Below, one piece after another: positions 46,858 to 54,163 of a stretch of 64,000 bases of DNA; the first letter of the stretch is position 1; the number at the start of each line of letters is the position of its first letter. A model generated the notes under the pieces. It was not told the DNA's origin, ran no database searches, and saw only the letters and a program-made list of their open reading frames with translations. The position numbers were made by a program, and so were the translations under genes. This DNA comes from Primorskyibacter flagellatus (GTDB lineage: Bacteria; Pseudomonadota; Alphaproteobacteria; Rhodobacterales; Rhodobacteraceae), in contig NZ_BMFJ01000002.1 of the NCBI RefSeq assembly GCF_014638275.1, positions 186,001 to 250,000 of the forward strand. The letters are read 5' to 3'.

Positions 46858-47415
46858 ATGAAACGCCTGTTTCTTGCCCTGGCCGCAGTGGCCGTCATCG
46901 CGGGCTGTACCCGCAACCCCGAGGTCCTGACCCCGACCGAAGTCGCGGCCGTGTCCTACCGCAACACCGGCCCGACCTCCCTGACGCTCTACACCATCGT
47001 CAACCGCCGCACCGGCGCGGGGGCCCATACCGCGCTTGGCGTCAACGCATCGGAAAAGGTGCTGTTCGACCCGGCGGGCGGGTTCAAGGCCGAAGGGCTT
47101 CCGCGATCGGGCGACGTGCTTTACGGATTCTCCCCCGCGTTCGAGGCCGCCTATTCCAGCGCCCACGCCCGCACCCAGTACAAGGTCATCAAGACGACGA
47201 TCCCCGTCTCGCCCGAAGTGGCGTCACTTGCGCTTCAGAAGGTCAAGGCGAACGGATCCGTGGCATCGGCGCATTGCGCGAAAAGCACCTCTGCCATCCT
47301 GCAGACCCTGCCGGGGTTCGAGACGATCGAACAGACCTATTATCCGACCCTGCTGGAAGCCCAGTACGACAGGCTGCCCGGCGCGAAGATCGAGACGATC
47401 ATCGAAGACGACTGA
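46858..47415 (+). CDS. lipoprotein with possible permuted papain-like fold
   Basis: A 185-residue lipoprotein with lipobox VIAGC (C17). The mature part contains H57 in GAGAHTALGV, early in the domain, and C140 in SAHCAKSTSAIL, later, with a hydrophobic helix behind the Cys. That His-before-Cys order is the hallmark of circularly permuted papain-like proteins (YiiX/LRAT type), which often hydrolyse amides or lipids. The family itself is not one I recognise. A GGAG site precedes the ATG. It follows the oxidase subunit gene by 43 bp. Confidence 0.6.
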   Translation: MKRLFLALAAVAVIAGCTRNPEVLTPTEVAAVSYRNTGPTSLTLYTIVNRRTGAGAHTALGVNASEKVLFDPAGGFKAEGLPRSGDVLYGFSPAFEAAYSSAHARTQYKVIKTTIPVSPEVASLALQKVKANGSVASAHCAKSTSAILQTLPGFETIEQTYYPTLLEAQYDRLPGAKIETIIEDD

Positions 47416-47436
47416 CCGCCCCCGGGCAGTTCAGCC

Positions 47437-47763
47437 CTACCCGATCAGCCAGAGCAGCCCGTAGAGCGCGCCAAAGCCGCAGATGATCCCGGCAAAGACG
47501 TTGCGCGTGGCCAGCCCGACAAGCAGCGCCGCCACGGCCGCGCCGATGCGCGCGGGATCGGGCTCTCCTCCGCTGGCGGCGGGCCAGACGACCAGCGGCG
47601 CCACCAGAGCGGGCAGCACGGCCACGGCGGTGTAACGCAGATGCCTGAGCGCCCATTCCGGAAGCTGGCGATCCCCGATCAGGCCAAGGAACACGAACCG
47701 CAGCCCGAAGCTGCCCAGCCCGAGCGCCGCGATCACAAGCCAGAGCGCGTGATGGTCGATCAT
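47437..47763 (-). CDS. azlD: AzlD-family membrane protein
   Basis: A 108-residue membrane protein with about three or four hydrophobic segments, the small partner of AzlC in branched-chain amino-acid export (BrnE-like). PALVAPLVVWP is typical. The start ATG overlaps the azlC stop (ATGA), indicating coupled expression. Confidence 0.88.
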   Translation of the reverse strand: MIDHHALWLVIAALGLGSFGLRFVFLGLIGDRQLPEWALRHLRYTAVAVLPALVAPLVVWPAASGGEPDPARIGAAVAALLVGLATRNVFAGIICGFGALYGLLWLIG

Positions 47764-48485
47764 GTCCGCACCTCTCCGGTCACACCGCGCCGCGCCAGCC
47801 ACAGTTCCGCCTGTGCGCCCGCGATCATGCCCGCCACCGCCGCGACCAGCAGGCCGAGGTTCAACGGCAGTCCGGCACAGACCAGTGCCACGGTGACGGC
47901 AACCATGGCCGCGGTCAGGTGCGGCAGGGACCGCAGCATCGGCGCGATCATCGCGATGAAGGTGATCGGCAGCGCGAAGTCCAGCGCGTATTCCGGTGGA
48001 ATGGTATTCCCGATCAGCGCCCCGACGACGGTCAGAACATACCACATCGGACAGACCGGGGTGACGCATCCGAAGAAATAGGCAACCTTCTGGCGCACGG
48101 TCCAGTCCCGCTCCTTCTCGAACTTGGCGATGGAGAGCGCATAGCTCTGATCCACAAGGAAATAGGCGGCAAAGGCCCTCTGCCAGACCGGCGCACGCCC
48201 GAGGTGCGGGGTGAGGGAGGCCGAATACATCGCCATCCGCAGATTCACCGCCAGCGCCGACAGGATCGCGATTGCCACCGGGGTCTGGTCCTGCAGCAGC
48301 TGAAGCGCGGTGAACTGGGCCGCCCCTGCGATCACCACCACGGAAAAGGTCAGCGCCTCGAGCACGTTCAGACCGGCCTCGGTCGCCACAACGCCGAACA
48401 GAAGTGCGAAGGGGCCGACGACCAGCAGGAAGGGCAGACCTTCGCGGACGCCGAGCCAGTAGGTCGATTTGGGAGTGGAGGCCAT
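47760..48485 (-). CDS. azlC: AzlC-family branched-chain amino-acid exporter
   Basis: A 241-residue membrane protein, the large subunit of AzlCD/BrnFE exporters. GPFALLFGVVATEAGLN and IAGAAQFTALQLL are family segments, and NLRMAMYSASL follows. I chose ATG at 48485; another in-frame ATG at 48509 is possible, as neither has an obvious ribosome-binding site. It is divergent from mobA. Confidence 0.9.
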   Translation of the reverse strand: MASTPKSTYWLGVREGLPFLLVVGPFALLFGVVATEAGLNVLEALTFSVVVIAGAAQFTALQLLQDQTPVAIAILSALAVNLRMAMYSASLTPHLGRAPVWQRAFAAYFLVDQSYALSIAKFEKERDWTVRQKVAYFFGCVTPVCPMWYVLTVVGALIGNTIPPEYALDFALPITFIAMIAPMLRSLPHLTAAMVAVTVALVCAGLPLNLGLLVAAVAGMIAGAQAELWLARRGVTGEVRT

Positions 48486-48594
48486 GCGGGAATACTCGTA
48501 GAACGGCAATGAGAACGATGCCTACGCCGCCCCCGGACCCGATGCAATCTCTGCACCTGCACAAAGCCGCCTTTGCCTTCTGCGGGGGCGCGGC

Positions 48595-49194
48595 ATGATC
48601 GCCCCTCCTGCGGTCATGCTGTCCGGCGGCGCGTCCCGGCGCATGGGCGGCACCGACAAGGCGCTGATGCCTTTGGCCGGCGAACCGCTGCTTGCCCATG
48701 TCATCGCCCGTATCGCCCCACAGACCGAACGGCTGGCGCTGAACACCAACTCTGCCGATCCGGCGCTCGGCGGGTTCGGCCTGCCCATGCTGCCTGACAC
48801 GCTGCCCGACCGCCCCGGTCCGCTGGCCGGGATCCTCGCCGCGATGGACTGGGCGGCGGAGCTGGGGGACACACATGTCGTGACGGTGCCCGGAGATACC
48901 CCCTTTCTGCCCGCCGACCTGATCCCCTGCCTGACCCTGCGCGGGGCCGGGGACGCCCCGGTTGTTGCCGCCTCCTCCGGCCGGTTGCACCCGGTGGCCG
49001 GGCTCTGGCCCGTGGCGTCGCGGACCGCCCTGCGCGACGCCATCACCGGAGGCCTGCGCAAGGTCACCGACTGGACCGATGCCGCCGGTGCGCTGACCTG
49101 CGAATTCCCGGCGACCGACCCAGACCTTTTCTTCAACGTGAATACGCCCGAGGATCTCGCCCGCGCCGAACGGCTGATCGGGGGCACGCGGTGA
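48595..49194 (+). CDS. mobA: molybdenum cofactor guanylyltransferase
   Basis: Transfers GMP to molybdopterin to make MGD. The N-terminal nucleotide-binding signature is MLSGGASRRMGGTDKALMPL, and the PGDTPFLP loop holds the metal-binding Asp. 199 residues is the normal length. Its stop overlaps the mobB GTG start (GTGA). Confidence 0.93.
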   Translation: MIAPPAVMLSGGASRRMGGTDKALMPLAGEPLLAHVIARIAPQTERLALNTNSADPALGGFGLPMLPDTLPDRPGPLAGILAAMDWAAELGDTHVVTVPGDTPFLPADLIPCLTLRGAGDAPVVAASSGRLHPVAGLWPVASRTALRDAITGGLRKVTDWTDAAGALTCEFPATDPDLFFNVNTPEDLARAERLIGGTR

Positions 49195-49691
49195 AGGTAT
49201 ACGGCATCGCGGGCTGGAAGAACTCCGGCAAGACGGGGCTGGTGGAACGGCTGGTGACCGAATTCACCACGCGCGGCCTGCGGGTATCCACCATCAAGCA
49301 CACGCACCACCGCGCCGACCTCGACCGCCCCGGCAAGGACAGCTACCGCCACCGCGAGGCCGGCGCGCAGGAGGTCATGGTCGTCTCGGGCGCAAGATGG
49401 GCGCTGCTGCACGAGTTGCGCGACGCGCCCGAACCGCCGCTGGAGGACCTGCTCCCCCGCCTGTCCCCTGTCGATCTGGTGCTGATCGAGGGCTACAAGT
49501 CCGGCAGCCACCCGAAGATCGAGGTGCACCGGCAGGAAACCGGCCAGCCCCTGCTGGCCGATACCGATCCCGGCGTACGCGCGATTGCCACCGATGCGCC
49601 CGGGACGCTGGCGACCGACCGCCCCGTCCTGCATCTGGACGACACGGAAGCGATCGCGGATTTCGTCCTGCGCGACCTGGGGATCAGGTAA
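49191..49691 (+). CDS. mobB: molybdopterin-guanine dinucleotide biosynthesis protein MobB
   Basis: GTP-binding accessory protein of 166 residues. The P-loop is GWKNSGKTGL near the N-terminus, and IKHTHH follows as in other MobB proteins. The GTG start is fixed by the overlap with mobA. It ends with an 8-bp overlap of the convergent gene at 49684. Confidence 0.92.
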   Translation: MKVYGIAGWKNSGKTGLVERLVTEFTTRGLRVSTIKHTHHRADLDRPGKDSYRHREAGAQEVMVVSGARWALLHELRDAPEPPLEDLLPRLSPVDLVLIEGYKSGSHPKIEVHRQETGQPLLADTDPGVRAIATDAPGTLATDRPVLHLDDTEAIADFVLRDLGIR

Positions 49692-50703
49692 AGGTCCCGG
49701 CCACCCGGCCAAGCAGCATGAAGGCGCGCGCGGTCCGGGTTTCGGCCAGTGCGGTCAGGTCCTGGTCGCTGGCGGTCTTTTCGAATTCGACAACCATCTG
49801 GTCGAACCGGCGCAGGAAATGGTGCGCCGCGTCGCGGAACACCGGGTCCTGCCGCATCCGCCCCGCCGTCAGCGCCAGAGAGGAGCGGTCGCGAATCCCG
49901 CCAAGCGCCGCGACGGTCCGCCCGCGTTCGCCCTGCGCGAACCGGCGCCAGAGTTCCGGGCGTGACATGTCCGGCCGCAGGTCGTCCATGTAGATCCCGT
50001 CCTGCGCCAGCAGCGTCAGCACATCCTGCGCCGCCTGGATCAGGTTGGAGGTCGGCCGGTCCCGCAGTGCCTGGCGCAGGGCGGAGAAGCCTTCCTCGTC
50101 CTCCGCCGTTTCGGGGAAGTTCAGTGCCCGCAGGAAGGTCGCGCGGCCAAGCGGGGTCGCGGGCTGATCGGGTTCGTCGTCCAGCGGCAGGTCGCCCTGT
50201 TCCTCGGCCACGGGCGCGGGGGTTTCGGGCGTGCGCTTCGCCGCTTCGATCGTGCGGGTGGTGTGGAAGGTGGCAAGCGCGGTTTCCGTCTTGCGTTGCG
50301 CGGCCGCGATCTCGTCAAGTTTCTGGGTGATGGAGGCATCGGGCTTGGTGCCGTTGCCGCGCTGCACCTCGGCCAGGTAGCTTTCGCGGATCGCGTCGAT
50401 GGCAGCCTGCAACCGGCGGCTTTCCTGCCGGATCACCCGCGACGACCGCACTGCCGTCGCGGCCACCCAGAACATCGCGACCGGCAGGAACACGGCCAGC
50501 AGCACCATCACGAAAGTCAGCGGATCGTAGGTGCCCTGCACCTCCGCCTCCGATCCCGACATGACCACGAAAAACACGCTCGACCCGACCAGCCAGAGCA
50601 CCGAGACCACGATCGCGATCACCTCGGCCGAGGACAGCGGGTCGCGCGGAGCCTTCTGGTAGATGCCGATCGGCGTGGGGCGCGGGTCGTTGCGGTCGGT
50701 CAT
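49684..50703 (-). CDS. membrane protein of unknown function
   Basis: A 339-residue protein not recognised. Two hydrophobic segments lie near residues 27-47 and 62-84, a short basic coiled-coil (RVIRQESRRLQAAIDAIRE) follows, then a Pro/Glu linker and a helical C-terminal domain of about 160 residues. The arrangement suggests a membrane-anchored cytoplasmic domain. I took the ATG at 50703; an ATG 42 bp upstream is in frame but adds nothing distinctive. greA lies 38 bp upstream on the same strand. Confidence 0.7.
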   Translation of the reverse strand: MTDRNDPRPTPIGIYQKAPRDPLSSAEVIAIVVSVLWLVGSSVFFVVMSGSEAEVQGTYDPLTFVMVLLAVFLPVAMFWVAATAVRSSRVIRQESRRLQAAIDAIRESYLAEVQRGNGTKPDASITQKLDEIAAAQRKTETALATFHTTRTIEAAKRTPETPAPVAEEQGDLPLDDEPDQPATPLGRATFLRALNFPETAEDEEGFSALRQALRDRPTSNLIQAAQDVLTLLAQDGIYMDDLRPDMSRPELWRRFAQGERGRTVAALGGIRDRSSLALTAGRMRQDPVFRDAAHHFLRRFDQMVVEFEKTASDQDLTALAETRTARAFMLLGRVAGTFT

Positions 50704-50741
50704 GCTGTCGTCCTGGGGCTCCGGATTCGCCGGGTGGCCCT

Positions 50742-51212
50742 TCACCTATACTCGATCTTCAGGATCTCATAGGAACGGTCACCACCGGGTGTACGAACTT
50801 CGACGGAATCGCCCTCGTCCTTCCCGATCAGCGCCCGCGCAATCGGCGATTTGACGTTGAGCAGACCCTTTTCGATATTCGCCTCGTATTCGCCGACGAT
50901 CTGCCAGACCTTCTCCTCGTCCGTGTCCTCGTCCACGACAGTGACGGTCGCGCCGAACTTCACGGTCCCCGACAGCGTCGTCGGGTCGATCACCTCGGCC
51001 AGCGAGATCACACCCTCGAGCTCCTTGATCCGCCCCTCGATGAAGGACTGCTTTTCCCGGGCGGAGTGATACTCCGCATTCTCGGACAGGTCGCCAAGCG
51101 CCCGCGCCTCCGCTATCGCCTGGATGATGGCGGGACGTTCGACGGACTTCAGGTGCTTGAGTTCACCTTCCAGGGCGACGAATCCGCCACGGGTCATCGG
51201 GATCTTTTCCAT
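50742..51212 (-). CDS. greA: transcription elongation factor GreA
   Basis: Rescues backtracked RNA polymerase by stimulating transcript cleavage. The 156-residue product has the N-terminal coiled-coil with the tip acidic residues ([20 protein letters not shown]) and a C-terminal FKBP-like domain ([17 protein letters not shown]). An AGGAGGA site precedes the ATG. The leader contains a perfect 11-bp hairpin. Confidence 0.95.
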   Translation of the reverse strand: MEKIPMTRGGFVALEGELKHLKSVERPAIIQAIAEARALGDLSENAEYHSAREKQSFIEGRIKELEGVISLAEVIDPTTLSGTVKFGATVTVVDEDTDEEKVWQIVGEYEANIEKGLLNVKSPIARALIGKDEGDSVEVRTPGGDRSYEILKIEYR

Positions 51213-51233
51213 CGGGTCCTCCTCGGCAATGAC

Positions 51234-51260
51234 GAAGGGGCCTTTGTCCAAGGCCCCTTC
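51234..51260 (-). promoter_or_regulatory. Perfect 11-bp hairpin in the greA leader
   Basis: GAAGGGGCCTT (51234-51244) pairs with 51250-51260 around a 5-base loop, 21 bp before the greA ATG. It lies between the VOC gene stop and greA, both on the minus strand, so it is either the VOC terminator or a leader structure of greA. No U-run follows. Confidence 0.5.
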
Positions 51261-51319
51261 GCAGACGTACAGCTTTGAATACCTCACCCAAACGGGCGGG
51301 GGAATGCAAGCGAAATGGC

Positions 51320-51703
51320 CTAGGCCTGATGCGAGGCGACCTCCCATTCGATACCGTCGGCGTCGTGGAAATAGAACCGGCGTCCCGGCGCGTAACTGCC
51401 GTGGTTGATCGGCGTGAAGCCTTCGGCCCAGACCCTGTCCTCCACCTCTGCGATGTCCTCCTCCGTGAAGACGGCAAGGTGGTTGAGCATGCCGACGGTG
51501 CGGTAACGGTCCACGTCTGTCCGGCGGGCATCGCCGTAGGAAAACAGCGCGACATAGCTCTCCTCCTGCCCGACATGCACGGTATAGCCCGTCTGCATCC
51601 CCGGTCCTTCCCACCTGACCTGCCAGCCGAAGACCTTGCACAGCCAGCGCGCGGTCGCCTTCGGGTCCGATACCGTGACATTTGCATGTTCCAGCCTGAT
51701 CAT
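51320..51703 (-). CDS. VOC-family (glyoxalase/dioxygenase-like) protein
   Basis: A 127-residue single-domain vicinal-oxygen-chelate protein. It begins [13 protein letters not shown] with the first metal-ligand His, has [10 protein letters not shown] with another, and ends DADGIEWEV with the metal Glu. Substrate could be a reactive electrophile or antibiotic. A GGAAAGGA site precedes the ATG. The promoter is divergent from soxR and carries a SoxR box in a 19-bp spacer, so it is probably induced by redox-cycling stress. Confidence 0.8.
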   Translation of the reverse strand: MIRLEHANVTVSDPKATARWLCKVFGWQVRWEGPGMQTGYTVHVGQEESYVALFSYGDARRTDVDRYRTVGMLNHLAVFTEEDIAEVEDRVWAEGFTPINHGSYAPGRRFYFHDADGIEWEVASHQA

Positions 51704-51732
51704 GATCTGTCCTTTCCTTGCCATCCGCTGTC

Positions 51733-51763
51733 AGGCTAATCTCTCAACCAAAGTTGAGATCAA
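51733..51763 (-). promoter_or_regulatory. SoxR-type promoter with 19-bp spacer and SoxR box
   Basis: On the minus strand, TTGATC (51763-51758) and TAGCCT (51738-51733) are separated by exactly 19 bp, the elongated spacer of MerR-family promoters. A palindrome TCTCAAC-CAAA-GTTGAGA at 51742-51759 overlaps the -35 end and spacer and closely resembles the SoxR box CCTCAAGTTAACTTGAGG. It drives the VOC gene. Confidence 0.8.
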
Positions 51764-51776
51764 GCCGAAAGAAACG

Positions 51777-52268
51777 ATGAAAAGCAAAGGTATAACCATC
51801 GGCACCCTGTCCAAACGCACCGGGCTGGCTCCGTCTGCCATCCGCTATTACGAGGATCAGGCCCTGGTCGCCCCGGGGCGCGGCCCCGGCGGGCAGCGGC
51901 AGTTCGAAAAGGCCGACATCCGCCGGCTGAGCTTCATAATGATCGCCCAGAAGCTCGGCTTTTCCATCCGCGAAATACGCGACCAGCTGGCCAGCCTGCC
52001 CGGCCACCGTACCCCGACCGCGAAGGACTGGCGGACCCTGTCCGAACGCTATCGCGGAGAGCTCGACCGCCGCATCGCGACGCTTGAGCGGTTGCGCGAC
52101 GATCTTGACGGGTGCATCGGCTGCGGCTGCCTGTCGCTGGACAAATGCAGGCTCTACAACCCCGACGACAGCGCCGCGCGACACGGGCCCGGACCGCGCT
52201 ACCTGATGGGAGACCGTCCCGACAGCGGGTCGGATACCGGAGACGAAAGCGTGGAAATCGACGAATAA
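51777..52268 (+). CDS. soxR: redox-sensitive transcriptional activator SoxR
   Basis: MerR-family regulator of 163 residues. The helix-turn-helix starts GITIGTLSKRTGLAPSAIRYYE; a dimerisation coiled coil follows; then the 2Fe-2S cluster motif C113-x2-C116-x-C118-x5-C124 (CIGCGCLSLDKC), exactly the SoxR spacing. Oxidation of the cluster by redox-active compounds activates target promoters. The start ATG at 51777 is the only one at the right distance from the HTH. No soxS is nearby, as usual outside enterobacteria; the divergent VOC gene is the likely target. Confidence 0.93.
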   Translation: MKSKGITIGTLSKRTGLAPSAIRYYEDQALVAPGRGPGGQRQFEKADIRRLSFIMIAQKLGFSIREIRDQLASLPGHRTPTAKDWRTLSERYRGELDRRIATLERLRDDLDGCIGCGCLSLDKCRLYNPDDSAARHGPGPRYLMGDRPDSGSDTGDESVEIDE

Positions 52269-52334
52269 CCCTGCGACAGGACGGATTTGACGCCTTGTCG
52301 CAATTGACCCGTGATACTGCCGCACGATAATCAC

Positions 52335-52353
52335 TGCGAAACAATATTTCGCA
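52335..52353 (+). promoter_or_regulatory. 19-bp palindrome upstream of ETF-QO gene
   Basis: TGCGAAA-CAATA-TTTCGCA is a perfect 7-bp inverted repeat with 5-bp centre, 28 bp before the ATG, in an AT-rich patch. It is a plausible operator for a regulator of fatty-acid or branched-chain catabolism; the regulator is unknown. Confidence 0.5.
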
Positions 52354-52380
52354 CAAGACCCCCGGAGGGAAGGAAACGAC

Positions 52381-54030
52381 ATGACCGACACGCAGCGCGA
52401 GGCGATGGAATACGATGTTGTCATCGTGGGCGCGGGCCCGGCCGGCCTGTCTGCCGCGATCCGCCTGAAACAGCTGGACGCCGACCTGTCGGTGGTGGTG
52501 CTGGAAAAGGGGTCCGAGGTCGGGGCACACATTCTGTCGGGCGCGGTTCTGGACCCCTGCGGGCTCGACGCGCTGATCCCGGACTGGAAGGAAAAGGGCG
52601 CGCCGCTGAACGTGCCTGTGAAAGAGGACAACTTCTACCTCCTGGGCGAGGCCGGGCAGCTGCGCGTGCCGAATTTCCCCATGCCGCCGCTGATGAACAA
52701 CCACGGCAACTACATCGTCTCCATGGGCAATGTCTGCCGCTGGATGGCCGAACAGGCCGAGGAACTGGGCGTCGAAATCTTCCCCGGCATGGCCTGTTCC
52801 GAAATGGTCTACGGCGAAAGCGGCACCATCAAGGGTGTCGTCGCCGGTGAATTCGGCAAGAACCCCGATGGCAGCGAAGGTCCGGGTTACGAACCGGGTA
52901 TGGAACTGCACGGCAAGTATGTCTTCCTCGCCGAGGGCGTGCGCGGCAGCCTTTCCAAGCAGGTGATCGCCAAGTACGGCCTGTCGGACGGCAAGGAGCC
53001 GCAGAAATACGGGCTCGGCATGAAGGAGATCTGGGAGATCGACCCGGCCAAGCACAAGGAAGGCACCGTCACCCACACCATGGGCTGGCCGCTCGGGTCC
53101 AACGCCGGGGGCGGGTCGTTCATCTATCACTTCGAGAACAACCAGGTGCTGGTCGGCTTCGTCGTGCACCTGAACTACAAGAACCCCTACCTCTTCCCCT
53201 ACATGGAATTCCAGCGGTTCAAGCACCACCCGATAGTGAAGGACCTGCTGGAAGGCGGCAAGCGCGTCGCCTACGGGGCCCGCGCGATCACCGAGGGCGG
53301 TTACCAGTCCATGCCGCAGATGGTGGCACCCGGCGTCGCGCTGCTTGGCTGTTCCGTCGGGATGGTCAACGTGCCGCGGATCAAGGGCAACCACAACGCG
53401 ATGCTGTCCGGAAAAGCTGCCGCGGAGGCCGCTTACAAGGCGATCCAGGCGGGCCGGTCGGGCGACGAACTGCACGACTACGAGGAAGAGGTCCGCAAGG
53501 GCGCCATTGGCAAGGACCTGAAGAAGGTCCGCAACGTAAAGCCGCTCTGGTCGAAGTACGGGCTCGCCGCATCTCTCGCGCTTGGCGGGATGGACATGTG
53601 GACCAACACCTTCGGGTTTTCCCTGCTCGGCACGATCAAGCACGGCAAGACCGATGCGGAGGCGACCGAGATGGCTGTCGCCCACACCCCGATCGACTAT
53701 CCCAAGCCGGACGGCAAGATCAGCTTCGACAGGCTGACCAACGTGTCCTTCTCGATGACCAATCACGAGGAAAGCCAGCCCGCGCACCTCAAGCTGAAGG
53801 ACCCGAACATCCCCGTCCTCGACAACTTGCCGAAATACGCCGGCCCCTCGGCCCGCTACTGCCCGGCAGGCGTCTACGAATTCGTGACGGAAGACGGCAA
53901 GGATCCGCGCTTTGTCATCAACTTCCAGAACTGCGTGCACTGCAAGACCTGCGACATCAAGGACCCGGCTCAGAACATCGTCTGGACCACGCCGCAGGGT
54001 GGGGACGGCCCGAACTACCCCAACATGTGA
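52381..54030 (+). CDS. electron transfer flavoprotein-ubiquinone oxidoreductase
   Basis: Passes electrons from ETF, reduced by acyl-CoA and other dehydrogenases, to ubiquinone at the inner membrane. The 549-residue product has the FAD dinucleotide fold (VVIVGAGPAGLSAAIRL), the ubiquinone-binding region in the middle, and a C-terminal 4Fe-4S cluster with C in RYCPAG and CVHCKTCDI. A GGAGGGAAGGA site precedes the ATG. It may serve the acyl-CoA dehydrogenase at 43398. A terminator hairpin follows. Confidence 0.95.
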   Translation: MTDTQREAMEYDVVIVGAGPAGLSAAIRLKQLDADLSVVVLEKGSEVGAHILSGAVLDPCGLDALIPDWKEKGAPLNVPVKEDNFYLLGEAGQLRVPNFPMPPLMNNHGNYIVSMGNVCRWMAEQAEELGVEIFPGMACSEMVYGESGTIKGVVAGEFGKNPDGSEGPGYEPGMELHGKYVFLAEGVRGSLSKQVIAKYGLSDGKEPQKYGLGMKEIWEIDPAKHKEGTVTHTMGWPLGSNAGGGSFIYHFENNQVLVGFVVHLNYKNPYLFPYMEFQRFKHHPIVKDLLEGGKRVAYGARAITEGGYQSMPQMVAPGVALLGCSVGMVNVPRIKGNHNAMLSGKAAAEAAYKAIQAGRSGDELHDYEEEVRKGAIGKDLKKVRNVKPLWSKYGLAASLALGGMDMWTNTFGFSLLGTIKHGKTDAEATEMAVAHTPIDYPKPDGKISFDRLTNVSFSMTNHEESQPAHLKLKDPNIPVLDNLPKYAGPSARYCPAGVYEFVTEDGKDPRFVINFQNCVHCKTCDIKDPAQNIVWTTPQGGDGPNYPNM

Positions 54031-54077
54031 GCAATTCGGCGCCGCACCTGTCATGCGGTAGTCACATTATCGAAAAA

Positions 54078-54110
54078 GCGGGGCATTCCTGGGATGCCCC
54101 GCATTGCATT
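54078..54110 (+). terminator. Hairpin after the ETF-QO gene
   Basis: GCGGGGCAT (54078-54086) pairs with ATGCCCCGC (54094-54102), 7-base loop, preceded by AAAAA and followed by ATTGCATT. It is likely the terminator of the ETF-QO gene. Confidence 0.65.
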
Positions 54111-54163
54111 TCCGGGATCGCCTCCGCTAGCCTGTGCCAACCCTGACACAGGCGAGGGACGGT

